A stretch of DNA of 64,000 bases from positions 1,988,001-2,052,000 of the forward strand of contig NZ_JAUTAU010000001.1 of NCBI RefSeq assembly GCF_030818775.1, written 5' to 3'. Of this stretch, positions 27,359 to 36,928 are shown one piece after another. Both the position numbers and the translations under genes were made by a program. Origin of the DNA: Bacillus sp. SORGH_AS_0510 (GTDB lineage Bacteria; Bacillota; Bacilli; Bacillales; Cytobacillaceae). The notes beneath the pieces were generated by a model. The model worked only from the letters and a program-made list of their open reading frames with translations. It was not told the DNA's origin and searched no databases. How positions within the stretch are numbered: position 1 is the stretch's first letter; the number at the start of each line of letters is the position of its first letter.

Positions 27359-27416
27359 TCGGGATTTTACAAGAGATGATATACTATACTTAAAAAATTA
27401 TAAAGGGGAAGTAGGA

Positions 27417-27671
27417 ATGAAAAAGAAATCCAAGCAATCAAGACAAGCTGCTCCAAAAAAAGATGAGTCAGCGGTAACGTTAAAAGACCTTATTAATCCA
27501 AATTTAATGAAGCAGTTAAAGGAGCAGCAGGATCAGTTGAAGGCGGAGGAAGAAAAAAGAAAAGAAGCGGAAGAACAGCGGAAACGGGAAGAACGGAGAT
27601 TGAAGGAAAAGAACAAATCGTTTGAAGAGCTTTTAAATGAAAGTGGGATGAATTGGAAGGAGTTTAAGTAA
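27417..27671 (+). CDS. yqkE: YqkE family small protein
   Basis: An 84-residue, very charged protein. After a lysine-rich start comes VTLKDLINPNLMKQL, then a long Glu/Lys/Arg helix (about 37-68, probable coiled coil), ending in SFEELLNESGMNWKEFK. This fits B. subtilis YqkE. The function is unknown. Confidence 0.75.
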   Translation: MKKKSKQSRQAAPKKDESAVTLKDLINPNLMKQLKEQQDQLKAEEEKRKEAEEQRKREERRLKEKNKSFEELLNESGMNWKEFK

Positions 27672-27700
27672 AAGGGAGAGTATATGCTCTCCCTTTTACT
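27670..27700. terminator. Bidirectional terminator between yqkE and yqkF
   Basis: AAAAGGGAGAG pairs with CTCTCCCTTTT, flanked by A and T on either side of two convergent genes. Confidence 0.85.
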
Positions 27701-28611
27701 TATCGATGTTCACTATAAATAGTTGCCTTCGTTAGTTCTCTTATTATCATTAATTCTTCTTCTGTCAAAACCTGACTTCTGACAGCATGGGCATTTCTTT
27801 TAAGCTGTTCCGGGCTGCTGGCACCAGCAATAACTGAAGTAACTGCAGGATTTGCGAGATTATAATGGAGTGCTATCTCTGTAAATGAGCGGGATGAAGC
27901 CACTTTTTCTTTTAATAAAGGTAAGATTTTGTTTAAATCGCCCAAACTATAATCCAAGTATCCTTTGTCAGATGCCTTTTCCATTAACTTATCGCTTAAA
28001 ATTCCCTTTGCCAAAGGCCCGCGAGTGACGACGCCAATTCCATTCTCTTCAAGAAGGGATAAAACCGTTTCTTCAGGCCTGCGATCAAGAATACTATATT
28101 GCATCATCACAGACACGATATTTGATTTTTTTACATATTCCCTTATTACATTAGGTCGTATCGATGATATGCCATAATAGCGAATGTAACCTTCTTCCTT
28201 CAATTCTTCAAATGCTTCGATGGTTTCATCAATTGGGTCATCGATAGTCCCGCCATGTAATTGATAAAGATCAATATAGTCAGTGCCTAGACGCTTTAGG
28301 CTATGTTTCACTTCTTCTTTAATATAGGCCTTAGAAGGGTCCCAAGACCAACCAGATCGCTCGTTGTTCCAGCGGTTTCCAACCTTTGTAGCAATAATTA
28401 CCTGTTCACGGACATTCTTTAAGGCGTTACCCACTAATAGTTCATTTTCGCCAAAATCGTACAAGTCCGCCGTATCAAAATAATTAATCCCTTCTTCAAG
28501 AGCCGCTTCAATAATTGCTCTTGCTGGCTTCTCCTCCGTGCCAATAGACATACAGCCAAGACCTAACTCTGTTACAAATAAATCCGATTTTCCCAATTGT
28601 CTTTTTTTCAA
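27700..28611 (-). CDS. yqkF: Aldo/keto reductase YqkF
   Basis: A 303-residue NADPH-dependent AKR with a TIM barrel. The catalytic tetrad is seen in FDTADLYDFGENE (Asp, Tyr), IIATKVG (Lys) and LYQLHGG (His). Physiological substrate unknown; related enzymes reduce aldehydes and methylglyoxal. Matches B. subtilis yqkF in size and place. Confidence 0.88.
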   Translation of the reverse strand: MKKRQLGKSDLFVTELGLGCMSIGTEEKPARAIIEAALEEGINYFDTADLYDFGENELLVGNALKNVREQVIIATKVGNRWNNERSGWSWDPSKAYIKEEVKHSLKRLGTDYIDLYQLHGGTIDDPIDETIEAFEELKEEGYIRYYGISSIRPNVIREYVKKSNIVSVMMQYSILDRRPEETVLSLLEENGIGVVTRGPLAKGILSDKLMEKASDKGYLDYSLGDLNKILPLLKEKVASSRSFTEIALHYNLANPAVTSVIAGASSPEQLKRNAHAVRSQVLTEEELMIIRELTKATIYSEHR

Positions 28612-28674
28612 AAAATCACCCCGTCCTTTTCTATCATTTTATTAAAGAACAGGACAGACTACAAACGACAGGAT

Positions 28675-28806
28675 TTATTTTTGTGGAACATTTTTCAACC
28701 ACTCGGATACGGTGTGGTATTCCTTGTTATACTCTTTTAACATTTGCACAATCTCCCATCCCTTGCCAACTAGAATGATTCCCTTTTCATACACATAGAC
28801 TTTCAT
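28675..28806 (-). CDS. mciZ: Z-ring formation inhibitor MciZ
   Basis: A 43-residue gene. Translation MKVYVYEKGIILVGKGWEIV followed by QMLKEY and HTVSEWLKN closely parallels B. subtilis MciZ (40 residues), the mother-cell peptide that caps FtsZ filaments during sporulation. GGAGGAG lies a few bases before ATG 28806. It sits between yqkF and nudF, as in B. subtilis. A sigma-E-like -10 (CATACATT) is upstream on the minus strand, but I see no good -35. Confidence 0.88.
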   Translation of the reverse strand: MKVYVYEKGIILVGKGWEIVQMLKEYNKEYHTVSEWLKNVPQK

Positions 28807-28877
28807 TCCATACTCCTCCAATTAAAGTATGGTAAAATGTATGAGCAGAAAATAGGAATAGAACAGGAGTGACCATA

Positions 28878-29432
28878 ATGAGTAATCTCGAAGAAAAGAC
28901 GCTCCATAGTGAAGAAATTTTCTCAGGTAAAGTGATTAGTCTTCATTTACAGGATGTGGAGCTTCCAAACGGTAAACAGAGTAAAAGAGAAATAATTAAA
29001 CATCCAGGGGCCGTCGCTATTTTAGCTATTACGGATGGCCAAAAAATAGTTATGGTTGAGCAATTTCGGAAAGCATTAGAAAGAACAATTGTAGAAATTC
29101 CTGCCGGAAAGCTCGAAAAGGGGGAAGAGCCTTCTCTTTGTGCCCGACGAGAATTAGAAGAAGAAACAGGGTATGAATGTGAAAATCTAGATTTGCTTAC
29201 TTCCTTTTATACATCCCCAGGCTTTGCTGACGAAATTGTACATGTCTATTTGGCAACAGGTTTAACAAAAAAGGAAAATTCAGCTGCACTTGACGAAGAC
29301 GAGTTTGTTAATCTTGAAGAACTGACGCTTGAAGAAGCACTAAGATATGTAGAAGAACAAAAGATATATGATGCCAAAACGATTTATGCAGTGCAGTACT
29401 TACAATTACAAGAGGCGTTGAAAAGTAAATGA
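28878..29432 (+). CDS. nudF: ADP-ribose pyrophosphatase NudF
   Basis: A 184-residue Nudix hydrolase cleaving ADP-ribose to AMP and ribose 5-phosphate. The full Nudix box runs Gly77, Glu83, Arg91-Glu92, Glu95-Glu96, Gly98. The start is ATG 28878, 7 bases after CAGGAGT; GTG 28869 lies in the ribosome site. It overlaps the next gene by 4 bases (ATGA). Confidence 0.92.
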   Translation: MSNLEEKTLHSEEIFSGKVISLHLQDVELPNGKQSKREIIKHPGAVAILAITDGQKIVMVEQFRKALERTIVEIPAGKLEKGEEPSLCARRELEEETGYECENLDLLTSFYTSPGFADEIVHVYLATGLTKKENSAALDEDEFVNLEELTLEEALRYVEEQKIYDAKTIYAVQYLQLQEALKSK

Positions 29433-30592
29433 ACCGCTACTATGTAGATCTACATATTCATATTGGGCGAACGTGGACGGGCAAGCCAGTAAAAATTACA
29501 GGTGCTAAATCACTTACTTTCAGCAATATCATTGAACATGCACGACATGAAAAAGGGCTAAATATGATCGGGATAATTGATAGCCATTCACCAGAAGTGA
29601 TTCTTGAAATGGAAAGTCTCATACAAAGTGGTGACGTTGTTGAACATCCAGATGGCGGATTAGTGTTTGGGGACTTAACCGTTATTCCAGGTTCCGAATT
29701 AGAGATTTATGATGAGCAATGTAACGGGCCCATTCACTTGCTCTGTTATTTTCCCACTCTTTCTGTCATGAGAGAATTTTCATCATGGCTTTCTGGTCAT
29801 TTGAAAAATATACAATTAAGCTCCCAACGAATTTATGTCACCGGAATCGTATTACAAAAGAAGGTAAAAGAATTGGGAGGCATCTTTATTCCTGCCCATG
29901 TTTTTACCCCATTCAAAAGTCTCTACGGTAAAGGTGTGAACCACTCACTAACTGAGGTGTTAGATCCAGAAATGATTGATGGGATCGAACTTGGGCTAAG
30001 TTCTGATACCAACATGGCTGATCAATTAAAAGAATTACATGATTTCACTTTTGTAACCAATTCTGATGCACATTCGCTAGCGAAAATTGCACGTGAATAC
30101 CAAGTAGTTGCAATGCAGGAGCCTACCTTTTTAGAATTACAAAAAGCATTAAAAGGGATTGATAGTCGGAAGATTATTGCAAACTATGGACTTGATCCAC
30201 TACTTGGAAAATACCATAAAACAGTATGTGCAGAGTGCCTTAACCCGGCTTCTAATAACGAGCAGCTTTGCACACTATGTGGTAGCAATAAGATGATCAA
30301 AGGTGTGGCCGATAGAATTTTGGAACTTAAAACAGCCGAGGAAAGTCCTGCGAAAAGGCCTCCTTACATCCACCAAGTACCGCTTGAGTTCATTCCTGGT
30401 CTCGGACCGCGCTTACTCGAAAAGCTGGTGAATCATTTTGGAAGTGAAATGGCGATTTTACATGAAGTGCCGTATGAGGCATTAAAAGAAATCGTATCGC
30501 CAAAAATTGCAGAGTTGATTATGAAAGCGAGAGAAGGAAGTATAAGCCTTGCTGCTGGTGGAGGCGGAAAATACGGTAAAATTGCAGATTAA
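29429..30592 (+). CDS. EndoQ-family PHP-domain DNA endonuclease
   Basis: A 387-residue protein of the TIGR00375/EndoQ family. The PHP metal site starts DLHIHIG (Asp7, His9, His11) with further ligands in IDSHSPE and TNSDAHS. A zinc finger CAECLN...CTLCG follows at about 261-283 and a helix-hairpin-helix PGLGPRLLEKLVNHFG near 334. EndoQ enzymes nick DNA 5' of deaminated bases (uracil, hypoxanthine). It occupies the place of B. subtilis yqxK and is coupled to nudF by a 4-base overlap. Confidence 0.83.
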   Translation: MNRYYVDLHIHIGRTWTGKPVKITGAKSLTFSNIIEHARHEKGLNMIGIIDSHSPEVILEMESLIQSGDVVEHPDGGLVFGDLTVIPGSELEIYDEQCNGPIHLLCYFPTLSVMREFSSWLSGHLKNIQLSSQRIYVTGIVLQKKVKELGGIFIPAHVFTPFKSLYGKGVNHSLTEVLDPEMIDGIELGLSSDTNMADQLKELHDFTFVTNSDAHSLAKIAREYQVVAMQEPTFLELQKALKGIDSRKIIANYGLDPLLGKYHKTVCAECLNPASNNEQLCTLCGSNKMIKGVADRILELKTAEESPAKRPPYIHQVPLEFIPGLGPRLLEKLVNHFGSEMAILHEVPYEALKEIVSPKIAELIMKAREGSISLAAGGGGKYGKIAD

Positions 30593-30598
30593 TGCAGA

Positions 30599-30632
30599 GA
30601 AAACCCGTCAGTAGAGACTGACGGGTTTTTTG
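30599..30632 (+). terminator. Terminator of nudF-endoQ
   Basis: AAAACCCGTCAG pairs with CTGACGGGTTTT; T-run follows. Confidence 0.92.
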
Positions 30633-30653
30633 CTTAAACTCTATTAAAATATG

Positions 30654-30682
30654 GTCATAGAAATACTAGACTGGCATAGAAT
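30654..30682 (+). promoter_or_regulatory. Sigma-E promoter of spoIIM
   Basis: GTCATAG at 30654-30660 and CATAGAAT at 30675-30682 with a 14-base spacer match the sigma-E pattern (GTCATATT / CATACAAT). spoIIM is a mother-cell sigma-E gene in B. subtilis. Confidence 0.8.
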
Positions 30683-30718
30683 GTAATAATCGATTTGAGA
30701 ATAGTAGGAGGAACCCAG

Positions 30719-31366
30719 ATGAAAAAACGATTGTACCAGTCCGATGTCGCTAGTTATTTCCGTGAGAACTCCTCAATTTTTTTATTTATAGTGATTCTAT
30801 TTTTGATGGGAGTCATTTTTGGGGCTATTGTTGTAAATAGCATGAGTATTACACAAAAGGAAGATTTATTCTATTATTTATCACAATTTTTTGGCCAAGT
30901 TTCTGACGGAAAAGTATCAGAGGACAATGAATTGTTTTTACAGAGCTTCTTCCATAATAGTAAGTTCATTGGGCTAATGTGGGTGTTGGGCATTTCAATT
31001 ATTGGTTTACCTGTCATTCTTATTCTTTTGTTTATTAAGGGAATGGTAGTTGGGTTTACAGTTGGTTTTCTAGTTAGTCAAATGGGCTGGAATGGATTTA
31101 TGCTAGCTTTTGTCTCGATCTTACCGCAGAATTTGATTATCATTCCAGTATTTATAATGATGGCAGCATTCTCAGTTATATTCTCACTGAGAATGGTAAA
31201 AAAACAATTTATGAAAAAATATGCCCAGCCAATAATGCCTTTTTTTAAACGTTACATTTTTGCTTTAATTGCCGCAGTAATTTTTATTTCTGCAGCCTCA
31301 GGTATTGAAGCCTTTTTATCTCCTTGGTTAATGAAAACAGTGGTAAGTTCAGGTATTTTAAAATAA
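30719..31366 (+). CDS. spoIIM: Stage II sporulation protein M
   Basis: A 215-residue polytopic membrane protein (about five helices) of the DMP engulfment complex with SpoIID and SpoIIP. It anchors the peptidoglycan hydrolases to the septal membrane on the mother-cell side. The start is ATG 30719 behind GTAGGAGGA; an open extension to 30695 would begin inside the ribosome site region. The length equals B. subtilis SpoIIM (214). Confidence 0.93.
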   Translation: MKKRLYQSDVASYFRENSSIFLFIVILFLMGVIFGAIVVNSMSITQKEDLFYYLSQFFGQVSDGKVSEDNELFLQSFFHNSKFIGLMWVLGISIIGLPVILILLFIKGMVVGFTVGFLVSQMGWNGFMLAFVSILPQNLIIIPVFIMMAAFSVIFSLRMVKKQFMKKYAQPIMPFFKRYIFALIAAVIFISAASGIEAFLSPWLMKTVVSSGILK

Positions 31367-31397
31367 ATATTATTTAATAATTAGTATAAACTGTTGT

Positions 31398-31412
31398 TTA
31401 TAATAATTTTAT
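31398..31412 (+). promoter_or_regulatory. Candidate PerR box upstream of fur
   Basis: TTATAATAATTTTAT matches the PerR consensus TTATAATNATTATAA at 13 of 15 positions. It lies 1 base upstream of the fur -35. PerR is known to repress fur in B. subtilis. Confidence 0.6.
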
Positions 31413-31413
31413 T

Positions 31414-31441
31414 TTGACTCTCTTTTCTCATCTGTTATAAT
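31414..31441 (+). promoter_or_regulatory. Sigma-A promoter of fur
   Basis: TTGACT at 31414-31419 and a perfect TATAAT at 31436-31441, spacer 16. Confidence 0.82.
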
Positions 31442-31474
31442 GAGAATTAACAGTGGCGAGGGAGGGCCTTCAGG

Positions 31475-31936
31475 ATGGAAACTAGAATTGAGAGAATAAA
31501 GAAACAGTTGCATTCAGCGAGTTATAAATTAACTCCTCAGCGTGAGTCAACCGTTCGTGTTTTGCTAGAAAATGAAGAGGATCATTTAAGTGCAGAAGAT
31601 GTGTACCTCCTCGTAAAAGAAAAATCGCCTGAAATTGGTTTAGCAACTGTTTATCGTACACTCGAATTGCTAACAGAATTAAAAATTGTTGATAAAATTA
31701 ACTTTGGTGACGGTGTTTCCCGCTATGATCTGCGTCAAGAAGGTGCGGCACATTTTCACCATCATCTTGTTTGTATTGAATGCGGAGCTGTTGATGAAAT
31801 TCAGGAAGATTTATTAGAAGATGTGGAAGCAGTTGTTGAACGTAGGTGGAATTTTAAAATAAAAGACCATCGTCTTACCTTCCATGGCATCTGCTATCGT
31901 TGTCAAGATAAAGTAAAAGAAGAAGAAGTTGAATAA
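31475..31936 (+). CDS. fur: Ferric uptake regulator Fur
   Basis: A 153-residue iron-sensing repressor. The N-terminal winged helix includes LTPQRESTVRVLLENEEDH and IGLATVYRTLELL (recognition helix). The metal-binding C-terminal domain has HFHHHLVCIECG with CxxC, and HGICYRCQ with the second CxxC for structural zinc. GGAGGG precedes ATG 31475. Fur, not PerR or Zur, is inferred from its place before yqzK-xerD and from the spoIIM-fur order. Confidence 0.9.
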   Translation: METRIERIKKQLHSASYKLTPQRESTVRVLLENEEDHLSAEDVYLLVKEKSPEIGLATVYRTLELLTELKIVDKINFGDGVSRYDLRQEGAAHFHHHLVCIECGAVDEIQEDLLEDVEAVVERRWNFKIKDHRLTFHGICYRCQDKVKEEEVE

Positions 31937-31945
31937 AGTAAAATG

Positions 31946-31979
31946 AGTCCTTTAACTGAAAAGGGCTTTTTTCTTTTTT
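31946..31979 (+). terminator. Terminator of fur
   Basis: AGTCCTTT pairs with AAAGGGCT (one G-T pair), then a long T-rich tract. Confidence 0.7.
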
Positions 31980-32086
31980 GGGGAAAGAATAGTATGAAAT
32001 AATTCTCTCTATTAATGAAGACTAGGTATAAAACTTGTACATTCTGGCATAGCTTTTACTAGTAATCATTAATTGGGGGAAGAGAG

Positions 32087-32311
32087 ATGTCATTTATTAA
32101 AATTGCATTTCAAACGATAAAGGTCTTTATCATTTTCACTGGGTGCACGATTCTATTTTATTATGGTATCATGTGGGTATCCGAAGAATATCAAAATTAT
32201 CATCGCTATGATGAACCGGAAGGAGCTGCATTAAAAGTATCTAATGCAGTCAATGAAGAGAATTCTTCCTTGTTAGATCGGCTGATGTTGTTTTACTTAA
32301 ATGGGGAGTAA
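32087..32311 (+). CDS. yqzK: YqzK family small membrane protein (DUF4227)
   Basis: A 74-residue protein with one N-terminal membrane helix (about 9-31) and an acidic tail ending in [13 protein letters not shown]. It sits between fur and xerD as in B. subtilis, just upstream of xerD. Function unknown. Confidence 0.82.
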   Translation: MSFIKIAFQTIKVFIIFTGCTILFYYGIMWVSEEYQNYHRYDEPEGAALKVSNAVNEENSSLLDRLMLFYLNGE

Positions 32312-32315
32312 TGTG

Positions 32316-33209
32316 ATGGAAGATCAATTAAAAGATTTTATGCATTTTTTAATAGTGGAAAAAGGGCTTGCAAAGAATACGATTGTATCTTATGAGCGGG
32401 ATTTAAAAAGCTATCTTCATTATTTAAGAAATGTTGAATCTATTTTAGATTTAAATGAAGTGCAGCGTATTCATATTGTGCATTTTTTAGGATTTTTAAA
32501 AGAACAAGGAAAATCCTCAAAGACTTTAGCGAGACATATTGCATCGGTTCGTGCCTTTCATCAATTTTTATTACGGGATAAGGCAACGGATCAAGATCCA
32601 TCTGTTTTGATTGAAACACCCAGACTAGAGAAGACCTTACCAAAGGTGCTAAGTTTACAAGAGGTAGAAATCCTTCTAGATACTCCAAAACAAAATGACC
32701 ACTTTGGTATTAGGGATAAAGCGATGCTTGAGCTTTTATATGCAACTGGAATCCGCGTGAGTGAGTTAATTAGCTTGGATCTCGATAATGTCCACTTAAC
32801 TATGGGGTTTGTTCGTTGTATTGGAAAAGGAAATAAGGAGCGAATTATTCCAATAGGCCGTACAGCCTCCGAAGCATTGAAGATTTATCTAGAACAAGGA
32901 AGACCGCATTTTGTTTCAAAGGAAACAAGAGAGCAAGCATTGTTTTTAAATCATCAGGGAAAGCGCTTAACGAGGCAAGGATTTTGGAAAATATTGAAAA
33001 AATTAACAAAAGAGGCGGGAATAGAAAAAGATTTAACACCGCATACATTAAGACATTCTTTTGCTACCCATCTTTTAGAAAATGGGGCAGATTTGAGAGC
33101 AGTTCAAGAAATGTTGGGACATGCCGATATCTCAACAACCCAAATATACACACATGTAACAAAAACAAGACTGAAGGATGTATATAGTAAATTTCATCCT
33201 AGAGCTTAG
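32316..33209 (+). CDS. xerD: Site-specific tyrosine recombinase XerD
   Basis: A 297-residue recombinase that resolves chromosome dimers at dif with XerC/CodV. All catalytic residues are present: Arg147 (TGIRVSEL), Lys171, His243 and Arg246 ([10 protein letters not shown]), His269 (LGHADI) and Tyr278 (TQIYTH). The start is ATG 32316, 6 bases after GGGGAGT; the frame opening at 32301 overlaps yqzK and has no ribosome site. It is called ripX in B. subtilis. Confidence 0.94.
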   Translation: MEDQLKDFMHFLIVEKGLAKNTIVSYERDLKSYLHYLRNVESILDLNEVQRIHIVHFLGFLKEQGKSSKTLARHIASVRAFHQFLLRDKATDQDPSVLIETPRLEKTLPKVLSLQEVEILLDTPKQNDHFGIRDKAMLELLYATGIRVSELISLDLDNVHLTMGFVRCIGKGNKERIIPIGRTASEALKIYLEQGRPHFVSKETREQALFLNHQGKRLTRQGFWKILKKLTKEAGIEKDLTPHTLRHSFATHLLENGADLRAVQEMLGHADISTTQIYTHVTKTRLKDVYSKFHPRA

Positions 33210-33246
33210 GAGATTACTAGATAACCTGTAAAGTCACAAAAGTGTC

Positions 33247-33279
33247 AAAAAGCTGCTGAAAATTTCAGCAGCTTTTTCT
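33247..33279 (+). terminator. Terminator of xerD
   Basis: AAAAAGCTGCTGAAA pairs with TTTCAGCAGCTTTTT around a minimal loop. Confidence 0.9.
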
Positions 33280-33316
33280 TGTATTTTCAAAAACATCTAG
33301 TAAAATAGAGATGAGA

Positions 33317-33332
33317 TGTCAGACTTCTGACA
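33317..33332. promoter_or_regulatory. Palindromic operator candidate upstream of deoB
   Basis: TGTCAGA-CT-TCTGACA is a perfect 7-base inverted repeat about 107 bases before the deoB start codon. It resembles sites of GntR/FadR-type repressors; the regulator is unknown. Confidence 0.5.
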
Positions 33333-33400
33333 AATAGAAATTTATTATGTCTCATAATCCTAAATTAATGCGGGAAATATAGTATTGTAATTTTACTATT

Positions 33401-33414
33401 TGCAAACGGTTTCT
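33401..33414 (+). promoter_or_regulatory. Candidate CcpA cre site before deoB
   Basis: TGCAAACGGTTTCT matches the cre consensus TGWNANCGNTNWCA at nearly every position and lies 24 bases before the start codon. This would give catabolite repression of nucleoside use. Confidence 0.55.
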
Positions 33415-33438
33415 ATGAATAAAAGGAGGAAGAATCGC

Positions 33439-34623
33439 ATGGGTATAAATACATATAAACGGATTTTCATTATTGTTATGGATTCAGTAGGTATCGGTGA
33501 GGCGCCAGATGCTGAACGCTTTGGAGATAAAGGAGCAGATACGTTAGGGCATATTGCTGAAAGAATGAATGGACTTAACATGCCAAACATGGGCAAATTA
33601 GGCTTAAGTAATATCCGTGAACTTAAAGGAATAGAAAAGGCGGAAAAACCGTTAGCTTATTATACAAAAATGATGGAAGCATCGAACGGAAAAGACACCA
33701 TGACTGGGCATTGGGAAATTATGGGTTTAAATATTCAAACACCGTTCAGAGTGTTCCCTGATGGGTTTCCTGCTGAACTTATCTCCGAATTAGAACAACG
33801 CACTGGTAGAAAGATTATTGGAAATAAGCCTGCAAGTGGGACAGAAATTCTCGATGAACTTGGTGAAGAACATATAAAGACAGGTGCATTGATTGTCTAT
33901 ACCTCTGCAGATTCTGTCCTCCAAATTGCGGCACATGAAGAAATTATTCCGATTGAAGAACAGTATAAAATCTGTAAAATCGCTCGTGAATTAACACTTG
34001 ATGAAAAGTATATGGTTGGTCGCGTTATCGCTCGTCCTTTCTTAGGGGAACCAGGAAACTTTAAACGTACAGCAAATCGCCATGATTATGCATTAAAACC
34101 ATTTGACCGGACTGTAATGAGTGAACTGAAGGATGCAGGTTTAGATGTTATAGCAATCGGAAAAATTTCTGATATTTATGATGGCGAAGGTGTGACAAAG
34201 TCACTAAGAACTGTCTCTAATATGGACGGAATGGATAAGTTAGTTGAAACTTTTGACATGGATTTCACAGGCATTAGCTTTTTAAACCTCGTTGATTTTG
34301 ATGCATTATACGGTCACCGCCGTGATCCTGAGGGTTATGGAAAGGCATTGGAGGAATATGATGCACGTCTGCCTGAAGTATTTGCAAAAATGAATGAAGA
34401 TGATCTTCTAATGATTACAGCTGACCATGGAAATGACCCTGTTGCACCAGGTACAGACCATACACGTGAATATGTACCACTTCTTGTATATTCAAAGGGA
34501 ATGGCTGAAGGGAAAGAAATTTCAATGCGTGAAACCTTTGCTGATCTAGGAGCAACGGTTGCTGATAACTTTAATGTCAAGATGCCTAACTACGGTAAGA
34601 GCTTCTTAAATGAATTGAAATAA
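33439..34623 (+). CDS. deoB: Phosphopentomutase
   Basis: A 394-residue, Mn-dependent enzyme of the alkaline phosphatase superfamily that interconverts (deoxy)ribose 1- and 5-phosphates. Metal-site motifs are [12 protein letters not shown] (Asp15), [29 protein letters not shown] and [10 protein letters not shown]. The start is ATG 33439 behind AAAGGAGG; the length equals B. subtilis Drm (394). It is the first gene of deoB-punA-pdp for nucleoside salvage and catabolism. Confidence 0.94.
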   Translation: MGINTYKRIFIIVMDSVGIGEAPDAERFGDKGADTLGHIAERMNGLNMPNMGKLGLSNIRELKGIEKAEKPLAYYTKMMEASNGKDTMTGHWEIMGLNIQTPFRVFPDGFPAELISELEQRTGRKIIGNKPASGTEILDELGEEHIKTGALIVYTSADSVLQIAAHEEIIPIEEQYKICKIARELTLDEKYMVGRVIARPFLGEPGNFKRTANRHDYALKPFDRTVMSELKDAGLDVIAIGKISDIYDGEGVTKSLRTVSNMDGMDKLVETFDMDFTGISFLNLVDFDALYGHRRDPEGYGKALEEYDARLPEVFAKMNEDDLLMITADHGNDPVAPGTDHTREYVPLLVYSKGMAEGKEISMRETFADLGATVADNFNVKMPNYGKSFLNELK

Positions 34624-34680
34624 ATTGAGTCGCCAAAAATGAATGCTGTTAAATTTAATAGCCTAAAAAGGAGTAAGATG

Positions 34681-35499
34681 ATGAACTTCGAAACAATTAA
34701 TACTGCCGCTACTTTTTTGAAGGGGAAATATGCAAATACCCCAAAAATAGGTTTAATACTAGGATCTGGTCTGGGAGTTTTAGCAGATGAAATTGAAAAC
34801 CCAGTAAAAATTCCTTACAACGAGATTCTGGACTTTCCAATTTCAACAGTTGAAGGACATGCTGGACAATTAGTCTTTGGTTTGCTAAGTGGTGTAGAGG
34901 TTGTAGCAATGCAGGGCCGCTTCCATTTCTACGAAGGATATAGTATGGATAAAGTTACATTTCCTGTACGTGTTATGAAGGAGCTAGGAGTTGAAGTTCT
35001 TATTGTGACCAATGCTGCAGGAGGGGTAAATGAAAGCTTCTCAGCTGGAGATCTAATGATTATTACTGATCACATTAATAATATGGGAACAAACCCGTTA
35101 ATTGGACCAAATGATTCGAAGCTTGGCGTGCGCTTCCCTGACATGTCAGAGGCATATACAAAAGAGTTGCGTCAATTAGCGAAAGGCATTGCCGAGCGTC
35201 TAAATATTAAGGTTCAAGAAGGGGTTTACCTTGGAAATCCAGGCCCGGTTTATGAAACACCAGCTGAAATCCGCATGGCAAGAGTACTTGGCGGGGATGC
35301 AGTTGGAATGTCTACAGTTCCAGAAGTAATTGTTGCGCGTCACAGTGGAATGAAGATTCTTGGGATTTCATGTATTTCCAATATGGCAGCGGGTATCCTT
35401 GACCAGCCGTTAACACATGATGAAGTCATTGAAACAACAGAAAGAGTAAAAGCAGACTTCCTTCGTTATATTAAAGAAATAGTAAAAAACATTGGATAA
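34681..35499 (+). CDS. punA: Purine-nucleoside phosphorylase
   Basis: A 272-residue trimeric-type PNP cleaving guanosine/inosine-class nucleosides to base and (deoxy)ribose 1-phosphate. Motifs are LILGSGLG (phosphate loop), [30 protein letters not shown] and the Glu/Asn base-recognition region [12 protein letters not shown]. The start is ATG 34681, 7 bases after AAAAAGGAG. Equivalent of B. subtilis pupG (deoD in older naming). Confidence 0.92.
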   Translation: MNFETINTAATFLKGKYANTPKIGLILGSGLGVLADEIENPVKIPYNEILDFPISTVEGHAGQLVFGLLSGVEVVAMQGRFHFYEGYSMDKVTFPVRVMKELGVEVLIVTNAAGGVNESFSAGDLMIITDHINNMGTNPLIGPNDSKLGVRFPDMSEAYTKELRQLAKGIAERLNIKVQEGVYLGNPGPVYETPAEIRMARVLGGDAVGMSTVPEVIVARHSGMKILGISCISNMAAGILDQPLTHDEVIETTERVKADFLRYIKEIVKNIG

Positions 35500-35500
35500 T

Positions 35501-35570
35501 GTGTTATAGAACATTGTTGACTATTATACTCTGTTGATTGGAGCGGAAATCAACAGGAAATTGTAACAAA
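35501..35570. repeat. Intergenic repeat family B, short form, copy 2
   Basis: Core inverted repeat CTGTTGATT / AATCAACAG with loop GGAGCGGA at 35531-35556, inside outer arms (TGTTATAGAAC and TTGTAAC). It fills the gap between punA and pdp inside an operon, so it is transcribed. Confidence 0.8.
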
Positions 35571-35605
35571 GCCAAAATATTAAATACTAAGAAGTGGTGA
35601 TATTC

Positions 35606-36910
35606 ATGAGAATGGTTGACTTAATAGAGAAAAAAAGAGATGGACAGGAATTATCAACAGAAGAAATTAAGTTCATTATTAACGGATATACAGATGGTTC
35701 AATCCCTGATTATCAAGTAAGTGCCTTAACCATGGCAATTTTCTTTCAAGGTATGACCGAAAAAGAAAGAGCGGATTTAACTATGGCAATGGTTGAATCA
35801 GGAGATCAAATTGACTTATCTCAAATAGAAGGAATCAAGGTTGATAAACACTCAACTGGTGGTGTAGGTGATACAACTACACTTGTTCTTGGACCACTTG
35901 TTGCAGCATTAGGTGTACCGGTTGCGAAAATGTCTGGGCGTGGATTAGGGCATACAGGCGGGACAATTGATAAATTAGAAGCAGTAAAAGGATTCCATGT
36001 TGAAATCGAAAATGATGAATTTATGGATCTTGTTAATAAAAATAAAATTGCGGTTATCGGCCAAAGTGGTAACTTAACTCCTGCAGATAAAAAGCTATAT
36101 GCGCTTAGAGATGTAACTGCAACAGTTGATAGCATTCCACTCATTGCAAGTTCGATTATGAGTAAGAAAATTGCTGCTGGTGCAGATGCAATCGTTCTTG
36201 ATGTTAAAACTGGTGCTGGGGCATTTATGAAAACTTTGGATGACTCAAGGGAACTGGCTAAAGCAATGGTTCGCATCGGGAACAATGTTGGAAGAAGAAC
36301 TATGGCCGTGATCTCGGATATGAGCCAGCCACTTGGATATGCAATCGGTAATGCTTTAGAAGTTAAAGAAGCCATTGATACTTTAAAAGGTGAAGGTCCA
36401 GAAGACTTGACAGAACTTTGCTTAACACTCGGAAGCCATATGGTGTACTTAGCTGAAAAAGCAAGTTCATTAGAAGAAGCACGTACTCTCCTTGAAAATG
36501 TGATTAAAGATGGTTCGGCACTTGAAAAGTTAAAAGTATTCTTAAGTTCTCAAGGTGGAGATGCTTCCATAGTTGATGACCCGTCTAAAATGCCACAGGC
36601 AGAATATATTATTGAATTAGAAGCGAAAGAAGATGGATATGTTTCAGAAATTGTAGCCGATGAAGTAGGAACTGCTGCAATGCTTCTTGGTGCAGGAAGA
36701 GCAACAAAAGAATCAGTCATCGACCTAGCTGTAGGACTTGTTTTAAGAAAGAAAATCGGCGACCAAGTGAAAAAAGGCGACTCATTAGTAACTATCTACA
36801 GTAATTTTGAAGATGTAAATGAAGTCAAAGAGAAACTTTATGAAAACATCAAAATTTCCTCTTCAAAAGTAGAAGCACCAATTCTTGTACATGAAGAAAT
36901 TACTCAATAA
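35606..36910 (+). CDS. pdp: Pyrimidine-nucleoside phosphorylase
   Basis: A 434-residue enzyme phosphorolysing uridine, deoxyuridine and thymidine. Family signatures are [20 protein letters not shown] (phosphate site), [16 protein letters not shown], the lysine/serine region [19 protein letters not shown] and a C-terminal PYNP domain near 345-420. ATG 35606 gives [10 protein letters not shown], identical in layout to B. subtilis Pdp (433). The ribosome site AAGTGGTGA is weak. Confidence 0.94.
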   Translation: MRMVDLIEKKRDGQELSTEEIKFIINGYTDGSIPDYQVSALTMAIFFQGMTEKERADLTMAMVESGDQIDLSQIEGIKVDKHSTGGVGDTTTLVLGPLVAALGVPVAKMSGRGLGHTGGTIDKLEAVKGFHVEIENDEFMDLVNKNKIAVIGQSGNLTPADKKLYALRDVTATVDSIPLIASSIMSKKIAAGADAIVLDVKTGAGAFMKTLDDSRELAKAMVRIGNNVGRRTMAVISDMSQPLGYAIGNALEVKEAIDTLKGEGPEDLTELCLTLGSHMVYLAEKASSLEEARTLLENVIKDGSALEKLKVFLSSQGGDASIVDDPSKMPQAEYIIELEAKEDGYVSEIVADEVGTAAMLLGAGRATKESVIDLAVGLVLRKKIGDQVKKGDSLVTIYSNFEDVNEVKEKLYENIKISSSKVEAPILVHEEITQ

Positions 36911-36928
36911 TTGATTAATATAAAAAGA

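Noticed and set aside
30695..30718. Upstream extension of spoIIM to an in-frame start at 30695
   Set aside because: The extension would cover the GTAGGAGGA ribosome site that sets the start at ATG 30719, and it adds residues absent from the family.
35821..36375. 184-residue antisense ORF inside pdp
   Set aside because: A shadow of the strongly conserved pdp reading frame. The same applies to the long antisense frames in dinB (10039-10530), polY2-yqjX (20706-21200) and scpA (47792-48274).
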